Shown: positions 47,201 through 56,338, counted from the first letter of the stretch. The stretch: DNA of 64,000 nt from JAIOQJ01 sp963718635 (GCA_963718635.1 OY970367.1:6076001-6140000), one strand, 5' to 3'. The notes: generated from the sequence alone by a model not told the origin. Program-made: numbers and translations.

Positions 47201-48316
47201 TCACTTCTTTTCGCTCTTTAGTTCAGCGATGCGAAGGTTGCGGAAGCTTAGATCGGTTGTTGGGTCGTGTCCTTGGATGCTCAGGTGCCCTGCGCCTGTT
47301 TTAGAACCTTTGCGCGGATTAGGATCGGCCGGACGGTCGTCGGTCCAGTCCACGGTTTGATAGCCGTTCACCCATGTTGAAATATGATTGCCGTTGGCAA
47401 CCAGCGTCATGGCAAACCATTCGTTGTCATTCGGCACGACTTTACGGGCAGCAATGCGCCGATAGATGGCGCCAGTGCCGAAATCAGCCGGCTTGGTGCG
47501 GTCGTTGTCTTTGAAGCCATTCTGAATCTGCATCTCGTAGCCGTTCTGATATTGGCTTTCGATGCAGCGAAAAAAGATGCCGGAGTTCAGAGCCTTCCCG
47601 TTGCTGATACATTCGAGCTGCAAGACAAAGTCGTCGTACTTGCCTTCACTCTGCAAATCGCCGGGTCCGTTCTTGACGTTGAGCCAGCCTTCTTTGGTAA
47701 CGGACCACTTTGATTGATTTTTCTTTGCCTCGTCGAAAACTTTCCAGCCAGCGAGGTCTTTAGCGTTGAAGAGGGGTTGGATTTCGTCAGGTCGTAATTT
47801 GATAGATTTCAGTACCAACGTACTGCCTTCTTCAACTTCAAAGCGAACCGGTGAAGGCGAGACCGCTTTACCGGTTTTCTTGCGGGCCCAGGCAGTCTGG
47901 ATTTCGCTATCTACCTTTTTGATCGCCCCGGTGGCACCATGTTCTTTTGATACGTTGATTATAGAAGTCAGCCAGCAGCCTAAAAAGTTATTTGTGTCTG
48001 GGAAATTGTCATTGATTGAAGCAACAGTCACTTTACCTTTGCCAAGCAAATTGTAGGTGAATTCAACGTTACAGGCGCCGAATACTGTTGTAGTTTCAAT
48101 CGCCGATTTCTTCGTCCCTCCCAAACGGAGCTGCCCATCTTCAACCTTCACCTCACCTTCCGTCTTCCAGCCGAACGTCGTCTCACCGTCGAAGAGGAGA
48201 ATCCACCCCTCTTCGATCTCCTTCGGGCTCAGCATGTTCGGCTTCGGTTCGTGTTTGGCGAACGCCAGTGTAGGTAGGAAAACGGCGATCGCTGTGAAGA
48301 GTATTTTGCGCATCAT
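47201..48316 (-). CDS. secreted DUF1080 (3-keto-disaccharide hydrolase-like) protein, two domains
   Basis: Signal peptide MMRKILFTAIAVFLPTLAFA. Two concanavalin-like beta-sandwich halves follow: first IEEGWILLFDGETTFGWKTEG, second QPLFNAKDLAGWKVFDEAKK with NSGIFFRCIESQYQNGYEMQ and HISTWVNGYQTVDWTDDRP. The pattern LF(D/N)G-x-x-L-x-GW is the DUF1080 hallmark, abundant in planctomycetes. Likely acts on carbohydrate outside the cell. It starts inside the end of the upstream sulfotransferase frame. Confidence 0.88.
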   Translation of the reverse strand: MMRKILFTAIAVFLPTLAFAKHEPKPNMLSPKEIEEGWILLFDGETTFGWKTEGEVKVEDGQLRLGGTKKSAIETTTVFGACNVEFTYNLLGKGKVTVASINDNFPDTNNFLGCWLTSIINVSKEHGATGAIKKVDSEIQTAWARKKTGKAVSPSPVRFEVEEGSTLVLKSIKLRPDEIQPLFNAKDLAGWKVFDEAKKNQSKWSVTKEGWLNVKNGPGDLQSEGKYDDFVLQLECISNGKALNSGIFFRCIESQYQNGYEMQIQNGFKDNDRTKPADFGTGAIYRRIAARKVVPNDNEWFAMTLVANGNHISTWVNGYQTVDWTDDRPADPNPRKGSKTGAGHLSIQGHDPTTDLSFRNLRIAELKSEKK

Positions 48317-49504
48317 GAGATTGTTCCACTCCGGAGGGAATAGTCGATGCGGCCATTGTATTCACTGGCGACGGCTCAGGTTTCGCGAAGAGTCTTAATA
48401 GCCATCGGCCCGTCTTCAGCAGCCAGGGAAGGCGGTTGATGACGCCTTGCACAAAGCAGGCGCAGCGAAGCGAAAAGCGCTCGCAACCTTCCAACATCTC
48501 CATGCGCGGCCGGGCGAAAGCCAGGAACGGCTGAAGAGCGCTGAGGTCGTTGATTACTTTATCCCGCGCGGCTTCCACCTGTTCGCGAGCGGCGATTTCG
48601 CAGGCGTAGCGGGCTTCCCATTCCTTCATGGCCGCAGCGCTTTCGACAAGGCGATCGTGCATCGCTTGCAAGTGCGCCCGGTGCATCTCCGTCGAACGAT
48701 CGAGCGTTGCGCGCAATTCGCGTCCGGAGCAATTGATCCAGTTGCGGTCGGCCTGCGCCCTGTCGAGTGCCGGGTCCGGATCGCAGACGTACCCGCACTT
48801 GTCGAACGTAGAAGCCAGCGATGCTGCTATCTGTTGGGCGACCTCGGCCGGCAGGAATTCACGCCAGAGGCCGGAACGACCCTGCCAGAAATGGTGACCG
48901 CTGCCGGTGGAAACTTTCAATTTGGGGATGGCGGTTTCTGCGAGGGCTTGTTCGATGCTTTGCCCTCGCGGCAGCCCAAGCCAGGTTTCGAATCCGTGAA
49001 GCATCGTGCCCGGATCGCCGTTGAAGTCTTCATAGCGAATGCTGATGACCCTGGGCCGATTCCACCAGCGATTGGTCACTTCAAACAAAGCAGCCGTGCG
49101 CGGACCGGTCGCATAATCGAGAAAAGCCTGGCTGCCGGGCATCGCGCCCAGAGGCAGCTTTCATCGCCGTGCAGACCGCCAAGCCAATGTTCCGATTCCA
49201 CCCCGTATACAGATACATGCAGAATCGAGATAAGCACATCGAGCGGATGCCGGGCGAGTGTGATGACCTGGAAGCCTTCAGCTTCAAGCCGTTGCACAAA
49301 GGCATCGTCCGGATAATGGTGTATTTGCAGCACACAATCCGGTGGAAGCTGAGCCCATTGCTCTTCTGTCATGTGGTGGACAGCGACCGCCTGCAGGCTC
49401 CAGACGCGGTACAACAGGTGGCGCAGCCAGGTGTTGCCCGTGCGGGGCGTGCTGACAATCGCTACGCGAAGTCGAGGGGCGGTCACAGTATCTGGATTGG
49501 ACAT
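48183..49504 (-). CDS. sulfotransferase-family protein, frameshifted
   Basis: The PAPS 5'-phosphosulfate loop is VAIVSTPRTGNTWLRHLLYR near the N-terminus and the 3'-phosphate region is ITLARHPLDVLISILH. The frame breaks near 49148 by one missing base after ESCLW and resumes as MPGSQAFLDYAT; later SIRYEDFNGDPGTML matches the family. A coiled-coil-like region (EMHRAHLQAMHDRLVESAAA) and a hydrophobic stretch follow. The last 130 bases overlap the DUF1080 gene in another frame, so the true 3' end is uncertain and may be near 48314. GGAATTGGGA precedes the ATG. Confidence 0.75.
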
Positions 49505-49547
49505 TTCCCAATTCCTTCGGGCTGTAGACTATTCGGCCTTGTGCTTA

Positions 49548-49601
49548 TGTAGTCTTCACGCTCCGCGTGAAGACCTCTTCACGCGGAGCGTGAAGACTAC
49601 A
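49548..49601. repeat. TGTAGTCTTCACGCTCCGCG perfect hairpin
   Basis: Arms 49548-49573 and 49576-49601 match perfectly over 26 bases with a 2-base gap; CACGCTCCGCGTG inside each arm is itself palindromic. A decayed copy is at 16878-16939. It lies between divergent genes. Confidence 0.92.
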
Positions 49602-49737
49602 CTTTTTACAGCAATGCCGAATTAGATCAAACCACGTAAAAGTATTCCACCCCAATTGCTCTCGCTATCGCCGGCCGCTTCGTTCAGAATGCATCCAATG
49701 TTATCGTCCTGTCATTTGCGGATTCCGAGGCCTTCCA

Positions 49738-50712
49738 ATGCGCGGCTACCTGTTGCTGGCTATAGTTACGGTCGTCTTGGCGTCCGGACAAGCATCCGCA
49801 GCGGATGAAGAAAAGGGTATCGCTACCTTCAAACCAAACAGCAACGAGAAGAATCTGCCAGAGCGCTATCGGCTTGGTGAACATACCTTCGCCTGGAGAC
49901 TGACGCCAAAGCTATCCCTTCCGGCCAGTGGCGTGGAGGTCTTTACCCTTACCTTCGCATCGCCGGTCGAATCGCGCAATTTGGAGAACAACACCGTCTG
50001 GGCCGAATACTATCGGCCCATCGGCAAAGGGCCTTTTCCGGGCGTGTTGGTGCTCGATATTTTAGCCGGCGATCAGAGTTTATCACGCAACGTCGCCCGG
50101 CATTTCGCCCAGAACGGCATCGGCGCCTTATTCGTGCAGATGGCCTATTACGGTCCACGCCGCAAGCAGGGCGGCCCACGTCTGATGTCGCCGAATATCG
50201 ATCATACGATGGCGGCCATTGCTCAAACGGTGGCGGATTGCCGATGCGCAACCACCTGGCTGGCCGAGCGTCCGGAAATCGATCCGAAACGCTTGGGCAT
50301 GATGGGGACGAGTCTAGGAAGTTTCATGAGTGCGCTTACCGCCGCCATGGACCCGAGGCTGGACCGCGTCGTCTTGCTGCTTGGCGGCGGCGGACTGGTG
50401 GATGCTTTCTACGAACATCCAAAGGCAAAACCATATATTGAAATGGCAACCATGATCGGCCTGAACAAAGACAAGGTGCGGCAGATGATCGCGCCGGCGG
50501 ACCCATTAACGTATGCTGATTTGTTGAAACAACGGCAGCTGCTGATGATCGCCGCAAGCCGGGATGACATCGTCCCACCTATCGCGGCCAAGCAATTATG
50601 GGAGGCGACCGGCAAGCCAAAAATCATCTGGCTCGATTCAACCCACGTCGGCGCCGCGCTCTTTGTTTTCGACGTGGCCGGACCTATTGTGAAGCATTTT
50701 AAAGGCGAGTGA
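49738..50712 (+). CDS. secreted alpha/beta hydrolase (dienelactone-hydrolase-like)
   Basis: Signal peptide MRGYLLLAIVTVVLASGQASA. The alpha/beta core has strand-loop FPGVLVLDILAGDQSLSRNV, nucleophile elbow GMMGTSLGSFMSAL (Ser), acid in LMIAASRDDIVPPIA (Asp) and the base in DSTHVGAALFVF (His). Esterase or deacetylase activity on a carbohydrate ester is plausible; the substrate cannot be told. A gap of 76 bases separates it from the next gene on the same strand. Confidence 0.83.
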   Translation: MRGYLLLAIVTVVLASGQASAADEEKGIATFKPNSNEKNLPERYRLGEHTFAWRLTPKLSLPASGVEVFTLTFASPVESRNLENNTVWAEYYRPIGKGPFPGVLVLDILAGDQSLSRNVARHFAQNGIGALFVQMAYYGPRRKQGGPRLMSPNIDHTMAAIAQTVADCRCATTWLAERPEIDPKRLGMMGTSLGSFMSALTAAMDPRLDRVVLLLGGGGLVDAFYEHPKAKPYIEMATMIGLNKDKVRQMIAPADPLTYADLLKQRQLLMIAASRDDIVPPIAAKQLWEATGKPKIIWLDSTHVGAALFVFDVAGPIVKHFKGE

Positions 50713-50788
50713 CGGCTGCCGGAACCTCAAAAGAAGACACTGACGAATTTAGATTGTTGGCGTTTGAAATACATCGCGGAGATTATCA

Positions 50789-51592
50789 ATGCGAGCTCTA
50801 TGCGTTCATCTGTGCAGTCTCGGACTGATGGTTACAACAACCGTTGCACTGTTGGCCGCCCCTACGCCCAAGCCAGCGCCGAAATCAAAGGATGTGCCGT
50901 CCATCGAGCATATTCGCAAAATGCTTGATGCGAAGGTGAATTTGGAGTTTGCCAACACCAATCTCGGGGCGGTGCTGGCGCAGCTGAGCGACGAAAATCA
51001 TATCAACTTCGTGCTCGACAAGGCGGTGCTTCAGCAGATGGGCTTCGACGCCAACGACCTGATGGTTGACGTGAAACTAAAGGAGGTCAAATTTCGCAAT
51101 GGACTGGTCACGATGCTCAGCCAGTTCAACCTGACTTATGCGGTCGTCAACGATATGGTCCTCGTTACTTCCGAAGAGCAGGCCGTCTATAAGCTTTTGA
51201 AGCAGCGAATCAGCGTGGATTACGAGGAAGCGCCATTGGCGAAAGCCCTCAAAGAGCTGGCCAAGGCCAATGGCGTAAACATCGTGATCGACCCCCATGT
51301 CATCCGGAACAAGGCGGCAGACGCGGCGATCAGTTTGACGGTGGAGGACGTCCCGTTTGAAGCAGTGGTCCGCATCATGTGCGAAATGGCCAATCTGAAG
51401 CCGGCGCGAATGGGGAATGTGATCTATGTAACTACGGAAGACCGTGCCGAGAAGTTGAAAGACTCGAACAACTTAGTGCCGACGCCGGGGCCCGTTGGGC
51501 CGCTCGGGCTGCCAAATGCCGCTGTTCCTTTCAACGTGCCACCTGCCGTGGTCGAAGCGCCAGCGCCGCCGAGAATCGTTGAAAAGAATTAA
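50789..51592 (+). CDS. secreted protein with two secretin-N (STN-like) domains, no secretin barrel
   Basis: Signal peptide in the first 24 residues. Two similar modules follow: VNLEFANTNLGAVLAQLSDE with INFVLDKAVL, and ISVDYEEAPLAKALKELAKA with VNIVIDPHVI. Each matches the secretin/TonB short N-terminal (STN, N0-like) pattern. The beta-barrel domain of a secretin is absent; the tail is Pro-rich (VPTPGPVGPLGLPN). It could be a periplasmic adaptor of a type II or pilus system. An A/T hairpin follows 9 bases after the stop. Confidence 0.72.
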   Translation: MRALCVHLCSLGLMVTTTVALLAAPTPKPAPKSKDVPSIEHIRKMLDAKVNLEFANTNLGAVLAQLSDENHINFVLDKAVLQQMGFDANDLMVDVKLKEVKFRNGLVTMLSQFNLTYAVVNDMVLVTSEEQAVYKLLKQRISVDYEEAPLAKALKELAKANGVNIVIDPHVIRNKAADAAISLTVEDVPFEAVVRIMCEMANLKPARMGNVIYVTTEDRAEKLKDSNNLVPTPGPVGPLGLPNAAVPFNVPPAVVEAPAPPRIVEKN

Positions 51593-51600
51593 AATTCTTT

Positions 51601-51673
51601 GTAAAAAATGTTGGACAAAAAATAGGACAAAGATAAATTCGATGTCTTATTTTTTTGTCGAACATTTTTTTGC
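51601..51673. terminator. A/T-rich long hairpin, second copy
   Basis: The left arm carries AAAAAATGTTGGACAAAAAA and pairs with a right arm ending ACATTTTTTTGC. It shares the words AAATGTT-GG-CAAAAAATA with the copy at 46891-46962 and is likewise directly after a stop codon. It sits between convergent genes and could terminate both. Confidence 0.65.
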
Positions 51674-51682
51674 TAGAACTCC

Positions 51683-52096
51683 TTAATTTGACGTCGGATC
51701 GAATCGCTTACGACGCGCTGTCAGAAAATTAATCAGTCGAGTTCGGAAGTCGTTTGCATCAATCGGTTTCGCAAAATAGCTCGTGCAGCCGGCTTTGGCC
51801 GCTTGCTCCGCATCGCCGTGCATGGCGTGCGCGGTTAGCGCCCAGATCGGGATTTCGCTCGTCCGGCCATCCGATCGGAGGCGTTTGGTCGCGGCTAGCC
51901 CATCAAGGCCCGGCAGGCGAATATCCATCAAGACAAGCACGGGTTGCAACGATGCGGCCAGTTCAATCGCTTCCTCCGCTGTCTCGGCGGCGACCAGGCG
52001 CGCGGGGATTTCGTCGAATTCGAATATATCCTCAATCACATCGCGGTTGAGGGCGCTGTCCTCAACCAACAAGACAGTGGGGTTTTGGTCATCCAT
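51683..52096 (-). CDS. stand-alone response regulator receiver, third gene of a kinase operon
   Basis: The 137-residue protein is a bare CheY-like receiver: acidic pair in LLVEDSALNRDV, phosphoacceptor Asp58 in VLMDIRLPGLDG, Thr in WALTAHAM and Lys in YFAKPIDAND. No output domain is present. It lies 138 bases after the preceding receiver gene on the same strand. Confidence 0.9.
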   Translation of the reverse strand: MDDQNPTVLLVEDSALNRDVIEDIFEFDEIPARLVAAETAEEAIELAASLQPVLVLMDIRLPGLDGLAATKRLRSDGRTSEIPIWALTAHAMHGDAEQAAKAGCTSYFAKPIDANDFRTRLINFLTARRKRFDPTSN

Positions 52097-52144
52097 CGCA
52101 GTAACCTCTTCGAAAGTCTAATTTGCGCATCGGTAAGCTGACGT

Positions 52145-52231
52145 TGGCGAGCCGGGAGTGTAAGCGAATGGAGAAATTTCATCGAGCGCTGTGTGAATCG
52201 AAAACTCCGGTCGCTGACGCTCCCGCCTCGT
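52145..52231. repeat. decayed GGCGAGCCGGGAGTG inverted repeat
   Basis: GGCGAGCCGGGAGTGTAAGC at the left and TCCGGTCGCTGACGCTCCCG at the right are imperfect arms of the family seen intact at 45017-45078. It lies between the two receiver genes and ends just short of the upstream gene's stop. Confidence 0.7.
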
Positions 52232-52234
52232 CAA

Positions 52235-52867
52235 TTACCCGATCCAGTTGTCCGAACCGGGGTCGATGTCAAAGTCGGTGTCCCGAAACTCGCGATCGAT
52301 TGGATCTTCCCAGAGGCTGAGCAATCGAAAAACAAATTCCGAGCGCCGCAACGGTTTGGTGACATAGCCATCGCAGCCCGCCTCCAGGCCGCGTTCGATG
52401 TCTTCGCGTTGGCTCAGGCAAGTCACCGCCCAGACGGGAATGTGTTCCGTCAGCGGGTTCTTCTTCAGAAGCCGCGTCGCCTGGATGCCGTTCATTCCCG
52501 GCAATTGCAGATCCATGAGGATGAGCATCGGTTTCAAGGTTGGCACGGTGATCAGCGATTCCTCTGCCGAGGCCGCTGTCACCAGGTCAGCGGGAATGCC
52601 GTCGTAGCGAAAGATGTCTTCGATCAGTTCGCGATTGCAGGGGTCATCTTCCACCAATAGGACGGAAGGCCTACGCCGTCGTTCGCTACGGCTGCGGCGC
52701 GGCGTATCTTGCGGACGCATCCGCCGGCAGATCTTGTCGAGAAAAACATCCGAATCGAGGTTGGCGGGGCTCTCGGTTTCGCGCGAACGAATAGCCGTCC
52801 CGTCAGCAGATGTTTTCAAACGGCCGATAAGGCTATGTTCACGCACGTGTGCAAAGTTCGTCTTCAT
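52235..52867 (-). CDS. response regulator receiver with N-terminal extension
   Basis: GGGAGCG lies 5 bases before ATG 52867. The first 65 residues are basic and without known domain (SRSERRRRPS). The receiver follows: LLVEDDPCNREL, phosphoacceptor Asp119 in LILMDLQLPGMNG, and YVTKPLRRSEF. The 29-base overlap with the hybrid kinase gene shows translational coupling. No output domain, so it probably acts by protein contact or in a phosphorelay. Confidence 0.88.
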   Translation of the reverse strand: MKTNFAHVREHSLIGRLKTSADGTAIRSRETESPANLDSDVFLDKICRRMRPQDTPRRSRSERRRRPSVLLVEDDPCNRELIEDIFRYDGIPADLVTAASAEESLITVPTLKPMLILMDLQLPGMNGIQATRLLKKNPLTEHIPVWAVTCLSQREDIERGLEAGCDGYVTKPLRRSEFVFRLLSLWEDPIDREFRDTDFDIDPGSDNWIG

Positions 52868-55523
52868 GAATCGCTCCCTTTTCCAGTTTTTGAACCTGTC
52901 GAACTAACAGCAGTTTCCAATCTTCAACGTTGAAACTGTACTTGCCGATGACGGCACGGACCTGTCGTTGATTCAGGCGCATCAGATCGGCCTGCGTCAA
53001 CACTTTTGCCGTCGAAACAATGACGGGAATTTGCCGCCAAAGCGGATTGACTTCAAGCCGCATTAACAGATCGAGACCTTCGCCTTTTCGCGTAGCCAGA
53101 TCGAGCAGGAGCGCATCGGGCAGTTCGTGCTGCAACGAAGCGAATAGCGCCTCGCCATCATCAAAGCTGGCGACACGGAAACCGTGCGATGCAAGCTCAT
53201 CGGCAATTAGGCGGCTGGTGTTCGGATCGCGATCGACCACGGCAACATGCCGCACGTTGCGATGCCAACGGTAAGCCAGGCGCTCGACGGCCCCGCGCAG
53301 GCTGCTCGACTCCAGCGGTTTGACGTAGTACTCATCGGCGCCCAAGTTATTGCCGAGCGTTTTGTCATCGAGGGACGAAGTCACGATCACGGGGATCAAG
53401 CTCATCTCCGGATCGTGCTTGAGCTGTCGCAATATCTGCCAGCCATCAACGCCGGGCAGCATCACATCGAGCAAGATGACGTCAGGCGATTCGTCTCGCA
53501 CAGCTTGTAAGCCTTCGCGTCCGTCAAAGGCCGGGACGACTCGACAGTGCGATTCACCCAGGATGTCGTTCACTATAAGTTGGTCCGAGGGGAGATCGTC
53601 GATGCAGAGCACCTTGGGACCGCGATTGCTTAGCGTTCGGCTGCACTGCGTGCGCGTCCGTTGGATCAATTCTTGTTGATCGGCCGATGCGACTTCTTCG
53701 AATTGCAACGGCAATTCAACGGTGAAACAACTGCCGCTGCCCTCGACGCTGGAGACCGAGATCGAGCCCCCAAGCAGCTCGGCGAAGGCTTTGCAAATGG
53801 AGAGCCCCAGGCCCGTGCCATCGAACGAAGTCCGTATCTGCTTCGCCTGATAAAACTTGTCGAACAGGTGCGGCAAGTCTTGGGCCGAGACACCGATTCC
53901 GGTATCCTCCACACGAATTTGGATACGCGAATCGACAACAGTAGCGCGAACGGTGACGCGCCCTTTATTTGTAAATTTGATGGCGTTGCCGATCAAATTG
54001 ATCAGAATTTGTTTGATTTTATCGCGGTCCGAATAAATGAGAGGAACGTTTGCCTCACAACCATTTTTGAGCACGACCTCGCGCTTCTTTCTCAAGAGCG
54101 GGTCGGCTAATTCGATGACTTCCTGCACCAACGACGCCACAGCAAAGTGTGAGGGCGTCACCTTCTGCTCCCGCGCCTCGATCTTCGAGATGTCGAGAAC
54201 ATTGTTGATCAGGCTGAGCAAGTGCTCGCCGCTTCGCTTGATCTTGGCAAGCCTATCTTTCTGGTGTTCGTTCAACGGATGCCGATGAACCCGTTCCAAC
54301 AGTCCATCTGAGAAGCCGATGATGGCATTCAAAGGCGTACGTAATTCATGGCTCATATTCGCCAAAAACTCGCTCTTGGCTAGAGTTGCAGCTTCTGCCG
54401 CATTGGCGTACTCTTGCAGTGATCGATTGGTGGCGGCAATGGTGGCCAAGCTCTCTTTCAGGCTGTCCTCGGCGAGTTTCTTGGCAGTGATGTCCGAGCT
54501 CGACCCGGCCATCCGTACGGCCCGGCCTGCTTCGTCCCAGATCGCCTGGCCGCGCGAGCGATGCCAGCGGTACTCGCCGGATCGATGCCGGATCCGGTGC
54601 TCCACATCGTAAGGGGCCCGTTCAGTGAGATGTGAGTTCAGTGAGGCTAAAACTAATTCGACGTCGTCTGGATGAAGTTGGGAACGCCAGGTTGCGAACG
54701 ACGATTCAAGTTCATCATCTGTGTAGCCCAACAGTTCTTTGAAGCGGGCCGACATGAATAGATCGTTGGTGGCTATCGTCCAATCCCATATGCCCACCGA
54801 GCTGCCGCGGACGGCCAGTTCAAAGCGCTCCTGGCTTGCCAACAGCCGGACGCGGCCGGTAATGTCGCGGATTGAGATGGCGACGACCAGCCCTTCATCC
54901 GTGCGCAGCGGGCTAACGCTCAGCTCGATAGGGAACTCGCTGCCATCGCGATGGAGGCCGGCAATCTCCGTGCCCGCAATCTGCGTGGGCAAGTCGCCGA
55001 ACGGCTCTGTCATACTCTTTGCATCGCTCGTCCTGAATCTTTCGGCGATCAGTAAGTCAACGGGCTGACCAATCAACTCCGTCGGCGAATAGCCGAACAG
55101 CGTCGTTGTTTGGGCATTTATCAAGCGAATCTGTCGCGTGCTGTCGATGATCACCAGGGCGTCGGGCGCTTTTTCGATCATTCGGCGGAAGATGTTCCGC
55201 GCCCGATGCGCCCAACGCAAACTTCGCCCCATGATGAAAATCGGAAAGCAGGCCATGAGCACGAGCTCGGCCATGACGATCCGTTGCTGCATCGCTTGAT
55301 GAAATGCGACACGCTGCCTGATTTCTGGTTTGGCGACTCGTTGACCGTCCGAGTGCAGATCTTCCTGGAGTCCAATCTCGTTCTCTTCCGCTGTCTCCGT
55401 TCGTTGCGAGGATGTCCTGATCGATTCCAGCAATACGAACAGAGCGATGGCGCCTACGGTAGTCGACCAGAGTAGATGGCGTGAGCCTGCCGTCGGTGAT
55501 TCGTACCAGGGAGCGCATTTCAT
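52839..55523 (-). CDS. hybrid sensor histidine kinase with two PAS and two receiver domains
   Basis: The 894-residue protein has two transmembrane helices (about residues 19-33 and 83-99) around a short extracytoplasmic segment. A PAS domain spans about 110-225 and a PAS/PAC domain 230-350. HisKA carries His392 in ANMSHELRTPLNAI. The ATPase domain spans about 500-620 (INLIGNAIKFTNKG, DTGIGVSAQDL, GTGLGLSICKAF). Receiver 1 has ILLDVMLPGVDGW and VKPLESS; receiver 2 has LLLDLATRKGEG. It heads an operon with two receiver genes. Confidence 0.93.
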   Translation of the reverse strand: MKCAPWYESPTAGSRHLLWSTTVGAIALFVLLESIRTSSQRTETAEENEIGLQEDLHSDGQRVAKPEIRQRVAFHQAMQQRIVMAELVLMACFPIFIMGRSLRWAHRARNIFRRMIEKAPDALVIIDSTRQIRLINAQTTTLFGYSPTELIGQPVDLLIAERFRTSDAKSMTEPFGDLPTQIAGTEIAGLHRDGSEFPIELSVSPLRTDEGLVVAISIRDITGRVRLLASQERFELAVRGSSVGIWDWTIATNDLFMSARFKELLGYTDDELESSFATWRSQLHPDDVELVLASLNSHLTERAPYDVEHRIRHRSGEYRWHRSRGQAIWDEAGRAVRMAGSSSDITAKKLAEDSLKESLATIAATNRSLQEYANAAEAATLAKSEFLANMSHELRTPLNAIIGFSDGLLERVHRHPLNEHQKDRLAKIKRSGEHLLSLINNVLDISKIEAREQKVTPSHFAVASLVQEVIELADPLLRKKREVVLKNGCEANVPLIYSDRDKIKQILINLIGNAIKFTNKGRVTVRATVVDSRIQIRVEDTGIGVSAQDLPHLFDKFYQAKQIRTSFDGTGLGLSICKAFAELLGGSISVSSVEGSGSCFTVELPLQFEEVASADQQELIQRTRTQCSRTLSNRGPKVLCIDDLPSDQLIVNDILGESHCRVVPAFDGREGLQAVRDESPDVILLDVMLPGVDGWQILRQLKHDPEMSLIPVIVTSSLDDKTLGNNLGADEYYVKPLESSSLRGAVERLAYRWHRNVRHVAVVDRDPNTSRLIADELASHGFRVASFDDGEALFASLQHELPDALLLDLATRKGEGLDLLMRLEVNPLWRQIPVIVSTAKVLTQADLMRLNQRQVRAVIGKYSFNVEDWKLLLVRQVQKLEKGAIHEDELCTRA

Positions 55524-55866
55524 GATCGACTACTCGGAATAGGCCGATCGCCGAAAAGCGTTGAACTTTTCATGCGACTGCTGAAAGCCGCCAATAGCCG
55601 GCTTTGCCTTTAGTCCTTGCCTGTCTCATCGTTCTGATATGTGTCCGGTCGCCAAGACGAACGATGCCAGGATGAAGCCAGGCTTCAACCCAGAACAGGC
55701 GGCGTACACGGAATAATCCGTTGGACGCCTAATCGAAAGATACGTTACCGTCCGCAGAATGCTTAGATCTGGCCAACTTTCAAGGCAGTGCAGGCGGGCA
55801 CCATCCCCATTATTCCAAAAAACCGGTACGACCGTTAAAAATGTGAAAGACAGCAAGGGGATAACC

Positions 55867-56163
55867 TGACTGCGAACCGTTCGAAGTAGAAACGTTGTCA
55901 GTGTGATCGGTTCACACGCGAAGTGCCTTTTGACTGCGAACCGTTCGAAGTAGAAACGTTGTCAGTGTGATCGGTTCACACGCGAAGTGCCTTTTGACTG
56001 CGAACCGTTCGAAGTGGCACGTTGTTAGTGTGAACGGTTCACACTCAAGCGGCTTTTTGACTCCGAACCGTTCGAAGTGGCACGTTGTCAGTGTGAACGG
56101 TTCACACTCAAGCGGCCTTTTGACTGCGAACCGTTCGAAGTGAAAGCGTTTTCACTTCGAACG
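55867..56163. repeat. five-unit tandem array of GAACNGTTC palindromes
   Basis: Units start at 55867, 55931, 55995, 56058 and 56121 (period 64, 64, 63, 63). Each begins TGACT, then G or C, followed by CGAACCGTTCGAAGT. Units 1-4 also carry GTGTGAACGGTTCACAC (perfect in units 3 and 4, one mismatch in 1 and 2). Both palindromes share the core GAAC-N-GTTC. The last unit ends in a different hairpin with 14-base perfect arms (56132-56145 and 56150-56163). Confidence 0.9.
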
Positions 56164-56261
56164 ATCGCGCGGCTATATTCAAACAGCTGTCAGAGCCTTA
56201 AGCGCGAGGGACGATCATGTTTCCGAACTTCCTAAGGGTTATGGGTCTGACTGATGTCTTC

Positions 56262-56301
56262 ATTCCGAATTCCGCATTCCGAATTCCGCGTTCCGCGTTT
56301 C
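56262..56301. repeat. iterated ATTCCG/TTCCGCG short repeat
   Basis: ATTCCGAATTCCGCATTCCG is followed by AATTCCGCGTTCCGCG, an iteration of ATTCCG with small changes. It resembles simple intergenic repeats such as the TTGCAATT stretch at 6230. Confidence 0.65.
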
Positions 56302-56338
56302 CCATGTTCGTTTTCCCACGATTTTCTCGCAAAGTACC

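Noticed and set aside
48447..49316. 289-codon frame on the plus strand
   Set aside because: Antisense to the sulfotransferase gene, which has the PAPS-binding motifs; no pattern in the opposite frame.
55626..55856. 76-codon minus-strand frame in the large intergenic region
   Set aside because: No ribosome binding site, no domain pattern and an unusual composition; insufficient support for a gene.
55867..56163. Possible CRISPR array
   Set aside because: Units of 63-64 bases repeat over their entire length with no unique spacers, and no cas gene is nearby; it is a tandem repeat of palindromes.
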